Source: Candidatus Cloacimonadota bacterium
GTDB taxonomy: Bacteria; Cloacimonadota; Cloacimonadia; Cloacimonadales; JAJBBL01
Direction: 5' to 3'
Assembly (NCBI GenBank): GCA_020532365.1
Contig: JAJBBL010000188.1
Location: 1 to 6,878, forward strand
DNA length: 6,878 nucleotides
Below the pieces are notes generated by a model that worked only from the letters and a program-made list of their open reading frames with translations, was not told the DNA's origin and did no database searches. Positions 4,892 to 6,878 of this stretch are shown here, piece by piece. Position numbers and translations under genes: made by a program. Every line of letters starts with the position of its first letter. Position 1 is the first letter of the stretch.

Positions 4892-5716
4892 ATGCGCTAC
4901 AGAAACGAATTAGAAAAACTGCTTAAGGAAGAAAAAAATATCGTGAATAGGATGTATCTCAACGAGATTGCCATTCAGCTGAAAAAGCTTGAATCGGCTT
5001 TAACAGATTCACCCGATTCAGAGGATTATTTTGACCACTTAGCAAGTATGTTGAACAATTTTACAAAGCAGTTTGAGAATCCGAAATACCAGTATAATAG
5101 AACCACTAAGAATGGTTTTAAGCGTGATTCGGTTATCCTATCGTCGCTATATTTAGACGATTTAATAGAGCTTTTGATCAGTGATCAAGCCATCTTAAAC
5201 AATAAAGGTATTAAGTGGGAGCATCAACCATTCAGTATGAACCTGTTCTTCACCCCTCACTATAAAGAGGGCTCTAAACAAGATTTAACCTTTGAATCGA
5301 AGCCTTCTACCCCATTATTGCAGCTCACCCAAAAGATTGACTTGCAGTACCGCGTCTATGGCAAGCGGGTATTCCAACGTGCTGAGGTTGTACTACCACT
5401 GTTAATCTTCCAAACCTACAAAAACTTTACAGAGGAAGACTTTATTAGGATCGACTACTATTCTGCAAAAGCTAAACAGAGCCTCAGAAGATCTAAAACG
5501 ATAATTGTGTGTGAAACTGTGAATAAAAACGTAGTGCCCGAAATTAACGGTTCACACATAGACTCTCTAATTATACTGAGAAGACAGGTAAGCTCCAGTA
5601 AATTAGAACCGATAAAGAGTGAAATGCTCGTTCAACTAAGAGACCAAGTCAACAACTATCTATACCAAGATGAATGTGAAGTAGATAAAATCATTGAAAG
5701 AGGATGTATCAGTTAG
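4892..5716 (+). CDS. Unassigned 274-residue protein, possibly a degenerate Bpu10I-like restriction endonuclease
   Basis: No function can be stated with confidence. The N-terminus (1-35) is a charged, probably coiled helix; the middle holds FKRDSVILSSLYLDDLIELL (76-95) and WEHQPFSMNLFFTP (109-122); the C-terminal half has strand-helix-strand segments PLLIFQTYKN (169-178), DYYSAKAK (188-195), SKTIIVCETV (201-210) and IDSLIILRRQ (223-232). From memory this order recalls the Bpu10I-type nuclease domain, where the strand carries E-C-K-T-Y. Here it reads I-F-Q-T-Y, so the catalytic Glu and Lys would be missing. No methyltransferase is visible nearby. There is no signal peptide or membrane segment. 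I chose ATG 4892 because AGGGG lies 5 bases ahead; a TTG at 4865 and an ATG at 4868 have no such site. The stop is 10 bases before hutU, so the two genes are probably co-transcribed. The gene is certain, the family assignment weak. Confidence 0.8.
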   Translation: MRYRNELEKLLKEEKNIVNRMYLNEIAIQLKKLESALTDSPDSEDYFDHLASMLNNFTKQFENPKYQYNRTTKNGFKRDSVILSSLYLDDLIELLISDQAILNNKGIKWEHQPFSMNLFFTPHYKEGSKQDLTFESKPSTPLLQLTQKIDLQYRVYGKRVFQRAEVVLPLLIFQTYKNFTEEDFIRIDYYSAKAKQSLRRSKTIIVCETVNKNVVPEINGSHIDSLIILRRQVSSSKLEPIKSEMLVQLRDQVNNYLYQDECEVDKIIERGCIS

Positions 5717-5720
5717 GAGG
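5715..5720 (+). promoter_or_regulatory. Ribosome binding site of hutU, overlapping the previous stop codon
   Basis: AGGAGG sits 6 bases before the hutU ATG at 5727 and shares two bases with the TAG stop (5714-5716) of the preceding gene. Ribosomes ending there are placed directly over the hutU start region, which supports co-expression of the two genes. Confidence 0.8.
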
Positions 5721-5726
5721 AAATAG

Positions 5727-6878
5727 ATGAGCAACGGACAAAAACAAGAGATCCTTACCATTACTGTAGATAAAACTTTACCAGATAAAAAAGAGTTCAA
5801 ACAGGGTATCAGACGTGCCCCAAATAGAGGCTTGAACCTTAGCGAAAAAGAAATAGCACTCGCACTTAAAAATGCACTACGCTACGTTCCGAACGAGCTG
5901 CACGAGACTTTAGCCCCTGAGTTTTTAGAAGAGTTGAAAACTATGGGGAGAATATACGGATACCGCTTCCGACCTGAAGGGAATATAAAAGCTAAACCTA
6001 TCAACGAGTATGAAGGTATCACAGAAGCGAGAGCAATGCAACTGATGATCGATAACAACCTCGACTTCGACGTTGCCTTGTACCCTTATGAACTGGTCAC
6101 TTATGGCGAAACAGGACAGGTCTGCCAAAACTGGATGCAATACCTCTTAATTAGAAAATATTTGCAAGTTATGCGTAACGATCAAACCCTCGTGGTCAAC
6201 TCTGGACACCCGCTCGGACTCTTCCCTTCATCTGTAAACGCTCCAAGAGTTATCTCCACCAACGGACTGATGATCGGTCAATGGGATAACCCTGAAAACT
6301 TTAAAAGACTCACCGCGCTCGGTGTTACCAATTATGGGCAAATGACTGCTGGTGGATGGATGTACATAGGACCACAAGGCATTGTTCACGGAACTTATAT
6401 CACCTTGCTCAACGCAGGTAGAAAATACTTAGGTATAGCTGACGATAAAGATCTTAAAGGTGTCATATTCATAACCTCTGGGTTAGGTGGAATGTCAGGC
6501 GCTCAAGCTAAAGCTGTTGAAATTGCCGGTGGTATTGGGATCATCGCTGAAGTTGACTATAGTCGGATAGAAACCCGCCACTCTCAAGGCTGGGTAAGCA
6601 GAGTGTCAGATAATTTAGAAGAAATAGCTAACTGGGTTGAAGAGTATCGTAAGCGTAAAGAGTCTGTCTCAATAGCTTATCACGGTAATGTAGTAGACCT
6701 CTTAGACTATTTTGATAAGCATAACTTGAAGGTAGAGTTAATCTCTGACCAAACTTCTTGTCACGCCGTTTATGAAGGGGGATACACACCTGCCGGCGTC
6801 ACCTTTGACGAAGGGAGAAAAGTCTTGGAAACTGATGAAAAGGAGTTCAAAAGACTGGTCGACGAATCACTTCAAAAG
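5727..6878 (+). CDS. hutU: Urocanate hydratase (urocanase), N-terminal 384 residues, cut by the window edge
   Basis: Urocanase converts urocanate to 4-imidazolone-5-propanoate, the second step of histidine degradation, using tightly bound NAD+ as an electrophilic cofactor; it is a soluble cytosolic enzyme. The frame is open from ATG 5727 to the window end. Diagnostic stretches are YGQMTAGGWMYIGPQGIVHG (203-222), the NAD-binding TSGLGGMSGAQ (250-260), SRIETR (near 277-282), SIAYHGN and SDQTSCHA. The C-terminal part with the catalytic cysteine lies outside the window. The NAD motif sits some 75 residues later than in the classical Pseudomonas-type enzyme, so this is the longer form known from some anaerobes (about 670 residues in total, from memory). 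AGGAGG is 6 bases ahead of the start. No hutH, hutI or other histidine-pathway gene is within the window. Confidence 0.95.
   Translation, partial: MSNGQKQEILTITVDKTLPDKKEFKQGIRRAPNRGLNLSEKEIALALKNALRYVPNELHETLAPEFLEELKTMGRIYGYRFRPEGNIKAKPINEYEGITEARAMQLMIDNNLDFDVALYPYELVTYGETGQVCQNWMQYLLIRKYLQVMRNDQTLVVNSGHPLGLFPSSVNAPRVISTNGLMIGQWDNPENFKRLTALGVTNYGQMTAGGWMYIGPQGIVHGTYITLLNAGRKYLGIADDKDLKGVIFITSGLGGMSGAQAKAVEIAGGIGIIAEVDYSRIETRHSQGWVSRVSDNLEEIANWVEEYRKRKESVSIAYHGNVVDLLDYFDKHNLKVELISDQTSCHAVYEGGYTPAGVTFDEGRKVLETDEKEFKRLVDESLQK

Noticed and set aside
5925..6140. 71-codon minus-strand frame within hutU
   Set aside because: It lies wholly opposite well-conserved urocanase sequence and has no independent support.

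Overview
The window looks like chromosomal DNA of an anaerobic, low-to-moderate G+C bacterium, most likely a Clostridia-type Firmicute. The evidence is tight operons, strong Shine-Dalgarno sequences (AAGGAGG, AGGAGG), a TTG start, ferredoxin-bearing ATPases typical of anaerobes, and a urocanase of an unusual long form. The species cannot be named from this sequence.

Left edge (1-684): the first 98 bases hold the N-terminus of an unrecognised minus-strand gene that continues outside the window. About 590 bases without a convincing gene follow. They hold a perfect 21-bp hairpin, a second, weaker hairpin sharing the word CCTACGA (both look like intergenic REP-type repeats), a small 12-bp tandem repeat, a possible plus-strand promoter, and the intrinsic terminator of the operon to the right.

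Centre (686-4695, minus strand, transcribed right to left): seven genes form one compact operon. In order of transcription they are a DUF134 (UPF0251) helix-turn-helix/zinc-ribbon protein, a NifX/NifB-like small protein, two tandem MinD-type ATPases that each carry an inserted pair of 4Fe-4S motifs, a second NifX/ORP-like protein, a small Gly/Arg-rich DUF5320-type protein, and an Mrp/NBP35 Fe-S carrier ATPase. Adjacent genes overlap or nearly touch, there is a TTGACA promoter in front, and a terminator lies behind. The content closely resembles the 'orange protein' (ORP) operons of Desulfovibrio, whose NifX-like protein binds a Mo-Cu sulfide cluster. I infer a machine that assembles or delivers a metal-sulfur cluster: redox-active MinD-type ATPases and Mrp would serve the small NifX-like acceptors, with the DUF134 protein as the likely local regulator. 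No nitrogenase genes are present.

Right (4696-6878): a divergent control region has TTGACA boxes on both strands, a 12-bp palindrome next to the operon's -10 region and a terminator-like hairpin. It is followed on the plus strand by a 274-residue protein that may be a degenerate relative of Bpu10I-type restriction enzymes. Only 10 bases after it begins urocanate hydratase (hutU, histidine degradation), which runs off the right edge after 384 codons.

The points most worth a second look are the ORP-like operon paired with a DUF134 regulator in place of the sigma-54 activator known from Desulfovibrio, and the endonuclease-like protein translationally close to hutU.
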